Assembly (NCBI GenBank): GCA_003008705.1
Contig: PDUO01000063.1
Coordinates: forward strand, 161,690-225,689
Source: Pezicula radicicola
Lineage: Eukaryota; Ascomycota; Leotiomycetes; Helotiales; Dermateaceae
DNA: 64,000 nucleotides
Reading direction: 5' to 3'
The notes beneath the pieces are model-generated. The model saw only the letters and a list, made by a program, of their open reading frames with translations, was not told where the DNA came from and ran no database searches. Made by a program: the position numbers and the translations under genes. This document shows, piece by piece, positions 1 to 12,200 of the stretch; the first letter of the stretch is position 1; each line of letters opens with the position of its first letter.

Positions 1-775
1 AGTTCGAGCAGTTCTCATGGTTAAGCTTCTTATGGCCCGTCCATGAAGTCGAGGTTCAACAGTGGTTTATGCACGGCCATCAAACGTTCCTAACTGTTTT
101 GAATCGGTCCTACGCTTTGATCCATATTCCTGGAACCGTCGGGTATGTCGTCTCTCTTCCGTCGTTAAGATGAGCCCTACTGACTTTCTTAGCTTCATTG
201 CTTGGTATTACTATGTTGCACCGTCGCATAACACTTTCGCCATAGTTAGACGAACCATGACGCTCACCAACTTATTCGCCTTTACCATTTTTATCTTCTA
301 CCCGTGTATGCCTCCAAGATTGCTTCCTCAAGAGTATGGATTCCTCGATTCAGTCGGACACAATAATGCTCAGAGCGTATGGATGCAAGGAAAATACGTC
401 AACTCTTTGGCCGCAATGCCCTCAATGCATTTTGGATACTCTTTCTGCATTGGATGCACCATGCTCTACCACTCTGGACTTTTCCGCCGAACATTAGAGA
501 AGGGAGAACTCCGGAAAACCAAGGCATGGGCCCTTTTCTACGCTCTATTAGCCATTGGGTATCCTTCATGGATTCTGATCACAATTGTGGCGACCGCGAA
601 CCATTACTACCTTGATGCTTGTGTTGCCGTCCTAGTTGCTACCCTTGCTTTCTTATGTAACCGAGTTTTTATTGTGTTATTACCTTTGGAGGACCTGCTT
701 CTATGGTGCTTACGGTTGGAGAAGCCAATTCCTTCTACTGGTGATCGATTTCGGAAAAGGTCGACTCGTTCTTAA
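1..775 (+). CDS. PAP2-superfamily integral membrane protein (5'-truncated)
   Basis: The window opens inside this gene. Exon 1 (1-142, start codon not in the window) joins exon 2 (193-775) across a 50-nt intron with a GTATGT donor and a CTTAG acceptor, and the join keeps the frame. The visible protein has the PAP2 signatures in order: a CMPPRLLP segment, AMPSMHFGYS with the conserved histidine, and ATANHYYLDACVA with the HYxxD catalytic pair. Hydrophobic stretches between them fit a polytopic membrane enzyme with its active site on the lumenal face. The layout matches the PAP2_3 group, which includes relatives of inositol phosphorylceramide synthase and many unstudied fungal proteins. Such enzymes hydrolyse or transfer phosphate head groups of lipids; the substrate here cannot be told. 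The family call is firm, and no specific gene name is justified. Confidence 0.8.
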
Positions 776-1561
776 TAAAAGGAGCATATAGGGGTGGAAA
801 AATTATTTTGGAATAATGGTGTTGGCGCTGCATTGCATGGCACTTAAGTGCTTTTAACTGGGGTTCTGTTCTATACCATTCACAGCATTATTTATTTGAT
901 GTACAAGAGGCTGAGAGCTTTCGATTTCGAGTAGGATTCGATAGATGATGGTTCTTCAAATTAGATGAATTTGAACCTCTGCAACGAGAGTGTACAGTGA
1001 AACGAGATGGAGGTTGAATTAGAATTAATGAACTTCAGCTTGAAGGATTCTAGCATAAAGTGGAAATCGAAGACTTGATTGCCTAAGTGGGTAATAGCGC
1101 TCAAGGTTCTTGGGTGGTGCTTCCAAGAGAGGGTTCAGCGAAGCCGCTTTAACCTTGGAAGGTGGTACGGGAGGTATTGTTCATCTAACAAGTCTTTCAG
1201 TCTCCTTTTCTTGTTGATCTTCATATGTTTGACAGGCCTTAGTTAAGTGCTAATTCTGTTGTAAGAATTGGTCAAGATGAGCTATTCAAGTTAGGTGGTT
1301 CCTATCCACCTATTCGACAGACATTTTAATCACTGCTATATGCCGAAGAAACTTTTCTAGATTTTCTAGATATAATGATTGAGGGTTAGCCTTCTACTAA
1401 GTATCTTGGCTTGAAGTCTCTTAACTGAGGTAGGCATAGCACTAATGCCAATTTTCCGTACCTAGCCTGTACTAATTAAATCAAAGTCGGATCACCAGAG
1501 TTAAAGTTGGGATTAGGTTTGCTTGGTATTTACTTCTTCTATTTTGCTGTGAACTAACTGT
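776..1561. other. intergenic, no gene seen
   Basis: No ORF with recognisable coding character and no repeat was seen. The stretch probably holds the 3' UTR of the PAP2 gene and the promoter of the next ORF. Confidence 0.5.
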
Positions 1562-2461
1562 ATGCTTCCTTTCGCATCACAGCGAGAACGGAATAGCATC
1601 CACACGTCCGCCACACAGCAGCAACGACGATCATCTTCTTCGAAGCTGATGCTTGCTACCGAAATAACCGCTTGCGCCGTCCTGGAGGTCCTCGCCCATC
1701 TCCTCACTTGCAATGGAATATTCGCAATCTTCTATCTCAACACCATTCTATCAAACCAACTGGTCCACCCAGTTTCCTTCTCTTGGATAATATATCCGCT
1801 TGTCTGGAGCTGCACCGCCCGTCGCTCTCTCAAGTTAGCTCACTGGCTTCTCCAAAATAGACTCGAGGTCGGTGTAAGCGCAGGAAAGCACCCGCCCATC
1901 AGATGGATTCTCGAATATTGGTGCGATAGTTTCAACTTCTACTCTCGTATCATCCCGGACCTAGAGTGCCTCTTCTGGAAAACCAAATGGTATCTTGGTT
2001 TCGGAGATATACACGATTGGAAAAGTTGGGAAGCGAAAGCGCTTGGAGGAACCACCTCGGACGAGGATAAAGAAATGGAGGAGCTCCTGAGACGATTTTA
2101 TGATGAGGGTTATGGACCATATTTACCAAGGGCAGGAGAGATTCTCTGTCTTTATCTGACAGATGCCCATGGAGGGTCATAGGTGGACGAGCCAGATGCA
2201 GTACTGGATGGGAACCGGCTTGGTACACGCCATACTCGTATATCATATTTTATACGCACTCTTCGAGCTGATTTTCTAGCTTTTCATTTCACTGTAGGGT
2301 ACCACCTCCTGAGGATTCCGGGCTTTGAAAAAACTAGAGGGGTGTTCGATTTCCCTGGACGTTTGATGAACTACTTGGAAGAGTTTTTTGTATACAGTGT
2401 TATGTTGGATACGCCGGTTGCTATGTACATGCCTGTGATGCTCCAGTTCTTGATGAGTTAA
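1562..2461 (+). CDS. Hypothetical protein, structure unresolved (in-frame TAG)
   Basis: An ATG at 1562 opens 206 codons that end in a TAG at 2180-2182. The same frame then stays open to 2461, so read-through would give about 299 residues. The N-terminal part has a Ser/Gln-rich start and two hydrophobic segments (about residues 30-80), followed by a soluble acidic stretch ending near DEGYGPYLPRAGEILC. Around 2170-2275 another frame (MQYWMGTGLVHAILVYHILY) also looks like membrane protein sequence. The TAG may therefore lie in an unrecognised intron or mark a frameshift rather than being a simple nonsense codon. I do not recognise the family. It could be a membrane protein with an intron near 2100-2280, or a decayed gene. 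Confidence 0.4.
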
Positions 2462-4396
2462 GAAGAGCCATGGAAGGTTTCTTTTTAGAACTAGATGGGA
2501 ATGAAGCTGTTGTCGCTTAAGTTGTCATCATTGTCAGTATGTTACTGGTTCTTTGTATGAGGCTAAATAGCACATCTGTGTCTAAGTTTGAAGGGAGGCT
2601 GGATCGAGTGATAAATATTATCCACGGATCCTCTGGAAGACTTACTGGTTGCCTTTGGTATTCTATGGTTTATCTATGTCCTAATGACAGGGAAGTTTGG
2701 ACGAGCTACTAAGTCACTCATTAAATCCATTCCTGAATGTGTAGAGCTAGGCAACTAAGTTGATTAGTGTAATTCACCAGACTTGAATACAAAGGTTAAA
2801 GAGGGTGGGATGAGAGATTGTTAAGGTTCAAGAAGGGAAATTGAGGATTAGATATATAACTTAAGGAAAAAAGAAGAAAACATTAGGTTGTGCAGTCCAA
2901 GCACGGTTAAACTTGAATTAAAAGGTAACAGCATTAGATTACTACAGAGATATATGAAAGGTATAAACCCTATATTAGAATTGTCTAAAGACTTTATATT
3001 TCTTCTGTTCGGTGAACACAATTAATAGGTAAGCGAACTCACTGTCCAATTCTAATACTGTCGCTTAATCAACCATCTTTAAATTTTCACACCCTCATGC
3101 ATATAACTTAAATATGATTGAATAAATAGCTATGTGTTAACATTGTTTAGATACCTTTTTTTTTGGCTAACAAAGTTTCTAGTCTGCAAAAAAAAGAAAT
3201 ATTTGTGTCAACTTAATATAATAATGTCAAACCCTCGCATCTACTATATTCCTAAAAGTTCATGAAATGTTAAGGTTGATTTTAGAGTTAAGAAAGTAAA
3301 AAAAAAAACCAAGTTTGATCAAAAATGATAATTCAAAGGTGATCTTTCAGTTGTTAAAAACAACTATGCTTGGATGGATTTTAGTAAGTTGAAATTGAAC
3401 AGAGTACAAAGGTACTTAAGCGAAGGACTTATACCACCAGTGATAGGTCATTTAGATTATAGGTCACTTGGAAGTCCTCGAGCTAGCAGAACCTCTATTT
3501 TCTATTTTTAGTATTTTCTTTGCTCTCGACTTCGTTCCAATGCTTAGCCTTGGTCTGTATTATAGTATTGCACAGAATAGTAGACGCACTCACTACCTTC
3601 TCACTATCGTCCTGGATAGACCTGCTTGCTTATCGATTCTAGCCTTGAAGTCAGGTAAGTAAATTCTTTACCCTGTTTAAGGTCAAGCCATATACACGCT
3701 TAGAAGTAAACTAATAATTATATAGTACTTAGATAAACAAAGAAAGGTGGTTCAGTTAGGTAACAATTATATAATTTTGCTTCGCTACTGGAACTACCTC
3801 GCTAAAGAAGGATATGAGGCATCTACTGTTAAAACATACCTCGAGTAACGACCTTGCTGTGCACGACTCGAAAGAAGCACAATGGAACATTACCAAGAAG
3901 AAGTCTGAATAACACCCCTAGTTATAGTTTCGTCCTAGTAAAGCATTTCTAACTCTTGGCGTAACTAGCAACAGCTAGCTGTCGCCTTGGAGAGCCGTAG
4001 CCTTGTCGTTGGCTTAGCGCAAGGCTACTACAGCAACTGAGCACCAGGGCTAAACCCAATACAGTAGGTCCAGGGGTACCTACCTACCTTATGATGTACC
4101 TCCCAGCCTCCGCAGATTTCAAGAGCTTACGCCCACCACGAAACCACCTTCCTCCCCACGATTTTCCATCCACATCAAACGTCAGCGCATTTTTTTTTTT
4201 TCAATCCTCTTCCATTTTCGCGCATTCTCAGTATCTTAATTTTTCGTCATTCATTGATCTATTTGAAGTCGACACCATCTCTAATTCACTTGCGATTGCG
4301 ATTGCGATTAAACTCTTATCAGAAGCTTCGACAGCTTCAGTTTTGCGACGCTTCGACCACGAATAACGCGCAACAACCCATTTTCCTACCGACTCA
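2462..4396. other. AT-rich intergenic region
   Basis: About 1.9 kb without a supported gene. Positions 2800-3480 are clearly AT-rich. A 9-bp inverted repeat (GTAGCCTTG with CAAGGCTAC, near 3997-4030) could form a hairpin. The last 300 bp, with a T run near 4190 and CT-rich stretches, look like the promoter and leader of the BTB gene. Confidence 0.5.
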
Positions 4397-5358
4397 ATGG
4401 CTGACGCCAGTGAGCTTTTCGGAGACCTCGCCGCTGGGGAGACGCCTGCGGATGTTGAGATGGGTGGTGAGGTCGTTATTGAGATTGATGCCAATGCCCC
4501 AGAGGCTGCGAATGACGAAAACGGACTCCCATTTCAAGAAGAACCCGAAGAGGATGTCAAACCTAGAATCACATACATTGACTACTTGAAGAGTCCGATC
4601 ATTGGACTGCTTGTGGGCCAGGGCGAAGATCAATGCCTTCTCACGGCTCACCAAAATATGCTGGTTCAAAGTCCTTGGTTTGCTGAAGCTTGCGCAAAGT
4701 TCAGTGATGATGTTTCTGTACGTACTTCTGCCCAGTCAGATCCGAGAAGGAAGCTATGCTAATGCATGCGCTAGGATCGCCGGATTGATCTCGTAGATGA
4801 GGATCTCGATGCTGTCGGATGCTTTCTCGAATTCCTCTACACCGGCGACTATTTCCCACGCAAGATAGCAGGTACACGGGGTCTGGAGCGCGATGCCGGC
4901 GTCCCTGAGATTGATGAGACTGGTGACCAACTTCTCAAGCACGCTCGTGTCTATACACTTGCCGAAACACTCCAGCTGCCATCTCTCCGCTCTCTGGCCT
5001 CTTCTAAGATTCACTGTGTCGACTCAACAGCGAAGGGCGAGATTGCGTACGCCACATACGTCTACGCTCACACCCAAAAGGACGACACTACCATCCGCGC
5101 ACCAGTTGCCAATTTTTGGGCCACCAGGTCGCACACTTTGCGCTCCGAGGCCGAAGACGAGTTCAGACAGATGTGTTTGGAATTCCCTCAATTCGGTTAC
5201 GATGTTCTTAGTAAGTTTGCATACGTCTGCCATTATATTCAATTGCTTACCATTTTCCAGCCCGTGTTCTCGACGAGAAGCTCAAAAGAGAGAAGACCGA
5301 GAAGTTGCACCCTGCGCACACACCCGGTACATCGAGAAAGCGCGCTCGTGGCATCTAA
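4397..5358 (+). CDS. BTB/POZ domain protein
   Basis: Three exons: 4397-4717, 4775-5210 and 5261-5358 (TAA). Both introns have canonical ends (GTACGT..CTAG and GTAAGT..CCAG) and preserve frame, giving about 284 residues. After an acidic N-terminus (residues 1-55) comes the BTB core: SPIIGLLVG, LTAHQNMLVQSPWFAEAC, then VDEDLDAVGCFLEFLYTGDY, the typical fungal layout in which the displayed peptide is stored in a homodimerising POZ fold. The C-terminus ends in a basic tail (SRKRARGI) that could be a nuclear signal. Fungal proteins of this kind are mostly unstudied, and Cullin-3 adaptors are one possible role. A downstream open stretch (about 5495-5600, reading LKRANRELQDFENQ) after a possible acceptor at 5494 might encode an alternative C-terminus. 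Confidence 0.8.
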
Positions 5359-6094
5359 AGGAGTTTACGAGGAGTTCTTCGGATGGTGCCAAGGGAAAAT
5401 CTTCAGCCATTTCTTGCGTTCTTGTTCATGTGTTTTACTACCTGTATAACAAACCACTTCTTTTGTTTCTTTTGAAAACGAGCTTCGGTTGCAGGTACTT
5501 AAGAGAGCCAACAGAGAACTTCAGGATTTCGAGAATCAAAGAGGGCTTTGTGCAGGGGACTGGCAGCAGATATGCTCGGGGCCCTTCCTACCCGTGTAGC
5601 TCTTTGCCGTGCTGCTGGATACCCTAAGGGCCCAAGCACTTGTCCAAACTCAATGGCAAAGCATTGAGATGATATGGCCGTTAGGACTTTGATAGGTTGA
5701 ATACTAATAACTTATCTTAACTAGCATAAAATTCATTATAATTCAGCCATAAATGAAGTGTATACGATGTTGCTGCAAAGCTATTACTAGTAATACTACC
5801 TGTGTGAAGCTACCAAAACTCAGTCAGTTGGCTCCAATTGCTAATGAAGCAAGTGTCAATGCCCCTCGCTTGTCTACAAAGGAATCCACACAAACTAACC
5901 TAACGAACCACCGACCCCGCCAAAAATGACGGACCGCAATGCCCAACTGCAGACAGAAGATAAAGTGACACGCGACGATTTCGACGTCCACGCCTGACAA
6001 CTTGAATTTGATAATCCCCGAGACGTCTCATGGCACGGCCACAAGAAATATTACTATTACCTTAAATAGAGAGTTTTCACTCCACGCCAGCAAG
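5359..6094. other. intergenic between BTB gene and SRP72
   Basis: Contains the possible alternative last exon of the BTB gene (about 5495-5600). The rest is presumed 3' UTR and SRP72 promoter. Nothing else was recognised. Confidence 0.4.
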
Positions 6095-8091
6095 ATGGCG
6101 TCCAATCCCACGGCTACACTTACCTCTCTCCTCCGCTCCTCCACTATCGAAGACCACGAGGAGATCCTCAAGGCTGCAAATGCAGTCCTTAAATCTTCAA
6201 AAGGCAACCCTGAAGCGCTTCACACTCGCGTTGTAGCGCTCTTGAAACTCGACCGCTTCGACGATGCGCTGCGAGCTCTTGACGATGGCGGTGACAAGCT
6301 AGCGGAGCACTGCGTCCTGGAAAAGGCATATGCTTTATACAAGACCGGAAAACTTGCTGAAGCGGAGAAACTAATCATTGGAGCAACCGGGGCCGACAAG
6401 AGGGGCTTGAAGCATGTCGCTGCGCAGGTGGCATATCGCGCCGAGAAATTTGAGGATGCCGCGAGGATTTATAAGGAATTGAGTGGGGAGACTGCGGGGA
6501 TTGAGGGCGAAGAGAACGACCTTAGGATCAATAGTGCGGCCACAGATGCGCAGCTGGAATGGCAAGGTAATGGGAACAAGGTTGAAGCTAGCAGGAAGAA
6601 GCCGGGCAGAGAGGATTTAGAGGCCTTCGAAACGGCATACAATGCTGCATGCGGTTGCATCGCAAGGGGAGACTTAGGTGCTGGGACAGTTCTATTGAAG
6701 CGTTCGAGGGACCTGTGCAATGCGCTGGATGAGTTGAGTGACGAGGAAAAGCAGGCTGAGTTGTTACCTATTATGGTTCAACAAGCTTATGTCTACACCA
6801 AACTGGGGAAGTTGGAGGAGGCCGAGGCGCTGCAAAGGATGATCAATGTTGCTGAGTACGTATTTACTTTGTGACAACATGACTGCATGCTAATTTTCGC
6901 AGTGTTCCGGAACCACCCACCAAAGTCATCGCCAGGAACAACGCCTTGGCTGCTTCGACTACAAACGAGAACCCCTTCTTAAACCAACGTATCTTCGATT
7001 CAGTGCCCACTCTTTCGCACACCGAGAAGCACTTTGAACATCAAGCAAGCTTATTACGACGCAATAGATACGTCATTGATCTTCAAGCACAGAAGTTTCC
7101 TGGCGTAGCAAAGTCAACAGCAACACTCATCTCAAAGTCACCAGCACCCACAGTTTCACCATTCATCAACAACCTTTCTGTTATCAATGCTGCAGCTCAT
7201 GCACATGGTGGGATTGGCAAGGCTAGCCTCAAGCAGATACTCCCCCTGCTCGAAAAGCGTCCAAATGACGTTGGATTGATTCTCACAATCATTCAGCTTT
7301 ACATCCTTTTGAATAATCCAGGCCCAGCTATAAACCTCCTCGAATCTTTTTTTAAGCGTCTCGAAGAATCTGCGACACCGTCGGATCAAGATGTGCGTTT
7401 TGCACCTGGCCTGATCTCACTAATTGTGTCACTTTACAAACTTCAGGGCCGAAAGGGACCTATACGAACAGAACTTGGGAAAGCAGCCTTGTATTGGAGA
7501 AGAAAGTCAAAGGCTCCCCAGTGTTTATTTCAACCCGCTGGAATAGCTCTGCTAGACTCGTCAAATCCTGAAGACCTTTCAACAGCCGGACAGATCTTCA
7601 AAGGCCTTCGAGAGAAGGACGCAAATGACCGCATCGCTATTGCAGGTTTCGTAGCATCATATGCTGTCAGCGACTACGCCAAAATTGAGCCCGATTTGGA
7701 GAAACTAAGCCCCATAGACCGTCTGATCTCAGGCATCGACGCAGAAGAACTCGAGGTAGCTGGCGTGGCATCACTTCCAGCACCCGCAGCTGCAGCAACT
7801 AAGAAACGCATTGCAGAAACAGAGAAAGAGAAGCCGGCCAAGAAACGGAAAATCAGGAAGCTACCAAAGGACTATGAGGAGGGCAAGAAGATGGATCCAG
7901 AGAGATGGTTGCCACTGAGGGATAGGAGTAGCTATCGCCCGAAAGGAAAGAAGGGAAAGAAGAAGGCCATGGAGGCTACGCAAGGTGGTGTAGTGAAGGA
8001 AGAAGAGAGCTTAGAATTAGTTGGTGGGTCAGCCGTTAAGGTTGAAAAAGCTCAACCTCAAAAGGCGAAAAAGAAGAAGGGCAAAAAGTGA
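6095..8091 (+). CDS. SRP72: Signal recognition particle subunit SRP72
   Basis: Two exons, 6095-6855 and 6903-8091, joined across a 47-nt intron (GTACGT..CGCAG), encode about 649 residues, close to the usual SRP72 length. The start chosen is the ATG in CAAGATGGCG; the frame is open 31 codons further upstream, but without another ATG. The N-terminal two thirds is a run of TPR-like helical repeats (for example ALYKTGKLAEAEKLI and AYVYTKLGKLEEAEAL). SRP72 binds SRP68 through this region. Near residue 583 is the RNA-binding signature MDPERWLPLRDRSSYRPKG, followed by a Lys-rich tail, which contacts 7S RNA in the family. It acts in the cytosolic SRP that targets nascent secretory proteins to the ER. 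An SRP receptor subunit is encoded further along the window (39952-40887). Confidence 0.93.
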
Positions 8092-9288
8092 TCGGTTGTC
8101 TCTGTAGCTTATCTCTTCCAAAGACAGAGACTCCTTGCTACATGATCAGTTTTACAAGTTCAACCAATCAAGTAACTGTCTGTCATATTATCTGCTCTTG
8201 CAGACTAACGAAACCATCAATTGTTGTATTTGGCTTTGTTATTTGGCTTTGTTTCTAAATTGCGCATTTTCTTCCTTTTGCTTCTCCCTTCACAAAAGTA
8301 TGCCATTACCCTAAGGTATCTATATCTTACTTCTTCCCCTCGCTTCCTAGCGACAAAGGATATAATACTAGTGATAATGAAGTAAATCAGCAAGATCGAA
8401 TCCTATCTATACAAAAGTAACCACAAACACAAGGGAATAGAAAAGAAAATGAAAAATGAAAAAATTAAGAGAAGATATCACGAAAATAAGATACTCCTTT
8501 CAAAGAGTTAGAATCCATAATATCCTTATCTCTTCTTATTTTCATAGATGCGGGGGGGTTGAAGAATTAAGAAGGTAGGCATTGTTGAGTAGATGGTTGA
8601 CTAAGTATTACGGAGGTAGTCAGTTTCTTTTAGATGTCCTTAGGTAGGTTTGGAGATAGAAAGGTCCTCGGATGTTGTGGGAAAGGAAAGACATGTAGTA
8701 TGATGGACTTCTATTACCTTTAAATCTACCTAATTGTAGACTTTGTTATACACCTTGCTTCTATTTGACTTTACCCCTACTAGTATACTCTCTCCTCAAG
8801 GAATGAGTAACATAAACAATTACCTTTATTTAGTGGCTACTTGCCGAGCACAGGGGTCAAAGTGCCTGGTATCGAGGCATTCAAACAAAGGTGTAGGGAA
8901 GAATCACGAGGAAAGATCTACGACGAACTGTACTGTAGAACATCACTAGCTATATATATCCACTTATGCAGTTGTTACTGGGAACATCAAGCTCAAAAAG
9001 CAAGGCACACATAAAATGTCCATAAATTCATCTCTTAACACCATTCATGCGACCGTCCCTGCGTGATGACATGCTACGCCTAACCATGCCCTTACGAAAA
9101 TCAGTGCCATATACAAGATAACAACCATGCCATAGTAATGTACAAATGAAAACTTTTAACCCGTCGCCTTGCAAAATTTAGAGCAATGCTAAGCCAAAGT
9201 CGCCAGTCAATGGTGAAATATCAGACCGAAAAAGTATTTGAAAACAGCAGTAGGTGCCGAAAAAAAAGATTAATGGTGAAAGTAATAA
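8092..9288. other. convergent intergenic region
   Basis: Lies between the 3' ends of SRP72 (plus) and the Sec7 gene (minus). It is AT-rich (especially 8390-8530), with a G7 run near 8553. A 68-codon ORF at 8743 lacks coding character. No gene was seen. Confidence 0.5.
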
Positions 9289-12200
9289 TCAAGCACTAGC
9301 CACGGCCGGAAGTGGGGTGCCTGGCAGATGATCATTCCCGGTGCCATGCCCAGAATCATTCTGCTCTACTTCTTGGACGCTGTTGCTATGTTTGTCGGAA
9401 TATCCAGACGTTGTCGGCGAATTCGACGCTTCTGGTGTATAGAACATCGCTTGCTTTTCATGACTGTCAGGCTCGCCACTGGTCCCGTCTTCATCCTCAT
9501 CCTGAACTCGAGGCAGTGGAGTGCGCCGGCCATCAGAAAGGCTTGCCATGTCGCTTTCTCCATCAGATACCACAGCTCCAGCACTGTGTGATGCATGAGC
9601 GTAGAGCTTCCTATGGAGGTCTCTGAAACTTTTTGCTGTTGCCGAGCTACCCGTAGCAGCAGATCCATGACGCTCGTGATATTCGTACGGCTCAGCAAGA
9701 ACGGAATGGAAGTCGTCGTCGATAGTCGCAGGTGAACCGAGACTCGATTCATTGTGACTTGCCTTACGAAGGCGCAGTCTTTCCTCTGGCGACATCAAGC
9801 CGAGTTCTGTCCCAAAGGTAATGACTGAAGCTTTCTTGCCGTGAACGACAAAACTTCCCGTACCACGAGATAGAACGTCGTCTGTATTAGTCTCGTCGGA
9901 CATACCAGCACTGGACGCAGAGTCTTTCCCTTTGCGACTTCTGTGGTGAGTAGGTCCATGAGCTTCCCGAAGGGTTCGATGCAGACTACGTCGAATCTTG
10001 CCTCGATCTGTCTTTTCTTTGTCTAGGCCTTGTTCGTTAACGTCGTCATTCTCTAGGCCAGTGTTAGGCCGTTTACTATCCGGAGTTCCACCATCCATGA
10101 GGCCTGCTTGTTCTAATACGGCTTGTTCAGCAGCATCCGGATTTGGGGTTGATGGTGCATGCTGAGAATCCGTCGAAAGGGTATGGTGCGTAGTAGGTCG
10201 TGAACTGGAAGTAAGGCCCGGACTAGGAGGAGCCATTGTAGACACAGAAACCTTGCGGCCACGAGGGTCGAAGTTCAAAGGAGGGAGTTCCCATGAAGCG
10301 TGGGCCTTGTGGAAGCTCGAGCTATGGCTAAGTGCTGGCGGCGTTTGGAATATATCATCTATCTCATGACCCGTTTCTTGTTGGGAATTTGGTTGCGCAG
10401 AAGTTGAGGGCCGGATCATTGAAGAAGCAGTTGGGGATCGTGGGCTACGTTGTGGACCTAGAGTGCTGCTTCCCTTTGAGTGAAGTCTAGGCAGATTTCC
10501 GCGTTCTACAGGCGATACCTCTCCGAACAATTCTTTCTTCGGAGTTCCATCCTCCGCAGCACTCAGTCTCTCCTCGTTCAAATCCATTGTTAAAATGTCT
10601 TTATGGCATCTCAACCGCCAGATTTCCATTCTACCCCACTTCAATTGAGCTGCCATCCGGCCAGCTGCTAGAAGTACCTGTTCCCGGGACTTTTGCTGAA
10701 TGGGAGCAAGTATTTGCAAGTGCCTCGCGTTCCTAAGCTGGGCGTCTAATTGTTTCTGGGCAGCAATAAGCTTCTCCTCGGCATCAGCAATCTTTTGCAA
10801 CATTATTTCCCGTCGAGCGGCAAGGATATCTTGTGCCATTTGCTTATCAATCTTGCCACTAACAATAGTCACTTCTCCGGAAGGGGTCTGTACTGACTGC
10901 GCAGAATCATTGTGGCTTTCCAGTCTTCTGATTCCGCGGGCTCGTTGACCCTCATAATTGCCGCCAACTACACCACGCATCCGAACGCCAGAGGATCGGA
11001 ACGCTGCGGCATAATTGAGCTTTGCAAGCCAATCATTCATTTCCTCTTCGTTGTCGGCTAGGAAGGTTTCCTCGAATCCTCCATGACGAACGAAAACGAA
11101 AGCATTTTTGTGTTTCTTGTAAGTAGAGTCAAGTAGGGCCACCGAATCGTCAGTCGACATAAGCGCGTCTGGTTTGAAATTGTCCAATGGCGGTTTGAAA
11201 ATAATAGGAATACCATCATGTCCTTGCTTAATATGTGTATCATGCTGGTGCATCAGGTTCTTGATCCAGGCCGTGTTGCGGAAGAAGTAAAGCTGAGCAC
11301 CAGTGAGAATTGCACCCCACTCCTGCCATGGAGACCTAGTTTTCTTCTTCTTTGCATCCTTACGCCATAGTAGACCAACCTTAGTGATCTTGATATCAAC
11401 AATTCCGGGATGCGCCTCGTCAGGATTGCTCATGGTTTTGTCGGTCATAAAGGCGTCAGGGCGGGATCTTGCTGATACAATTTGTAAAATTCCAGTTCTA
11501 AAGAAAGTCTTTTGCAAGTCTTGCAAGTTAAGTGATGATGCCGTCCCAAGGTAGCTGTAATGTTCTTCTAAATGCATCACGTCTTTGAGGTTCGGCCTTA
11601 GTGTGTCAAGCTTGCTATCAATGATGAGGGTATATGGGTCAACGGGCTCTTTCGAAGATCGCTTTGAAGGGTCCACGTTTCCACGTGGAAAGAGAGACTG
11701 CTTCTTTTTTATTTTATGCTGCACAATACGCTCACCATTAATATCCAGATCATCTTCAACATGGATAAAAGGTGTATATGATATGTTGTCATAAAAGCAC
11801 TCGAGGATTTCATCGAAAATCCCTTCGCCACGGGTATTCTTGATATAGTCCGGTTTTTGCATCTTGTGTTTGTTGTTCTTATTAAAAACGTCGGTGTGTA
11901 AGATGAGTAAGGAGAAAGCAATAAAGTATGCCTGGTCAGGAGATGCATAAATTCCAGGATTACATTCGTGGTAACGGTTAGCAAAGCTCTGTAAGCATCG
12001 ATCGATATGTTGAGTCTCCTTCGGCAACTCGACTTCCATAAGCAGTTTCCGAATTGCCATATCCATAGGATCGCCAAAGAAGCCAAATCCACGCATATAG
12101 CTTCGAAGAACTGCTTGAGAGAAGGGATCACTCCCTTTAGACAGCACACTAGCTACAACGCCTCTGCTCACTGCCTCCTCAAGACGCACGAGGTATTTTG

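Noticed and set aside
1080..1160. tRNA-like boxes (TGCCTAAGTGGG and GGTTCAGCG)
   Set aside because: No acceptor stem or anticodon arm could be folded by eye.
3468..3662. 64-codon plus ORF in the AT-rich gap
   Set aside because: No family resemblance, no intron or neighbour support; length expected by chance.
8743..8949. 68-codon plus ORF between SRP72 and Sec7 gene
   Set aside because: Lies in a convergent intergenic region and lacks coding character.
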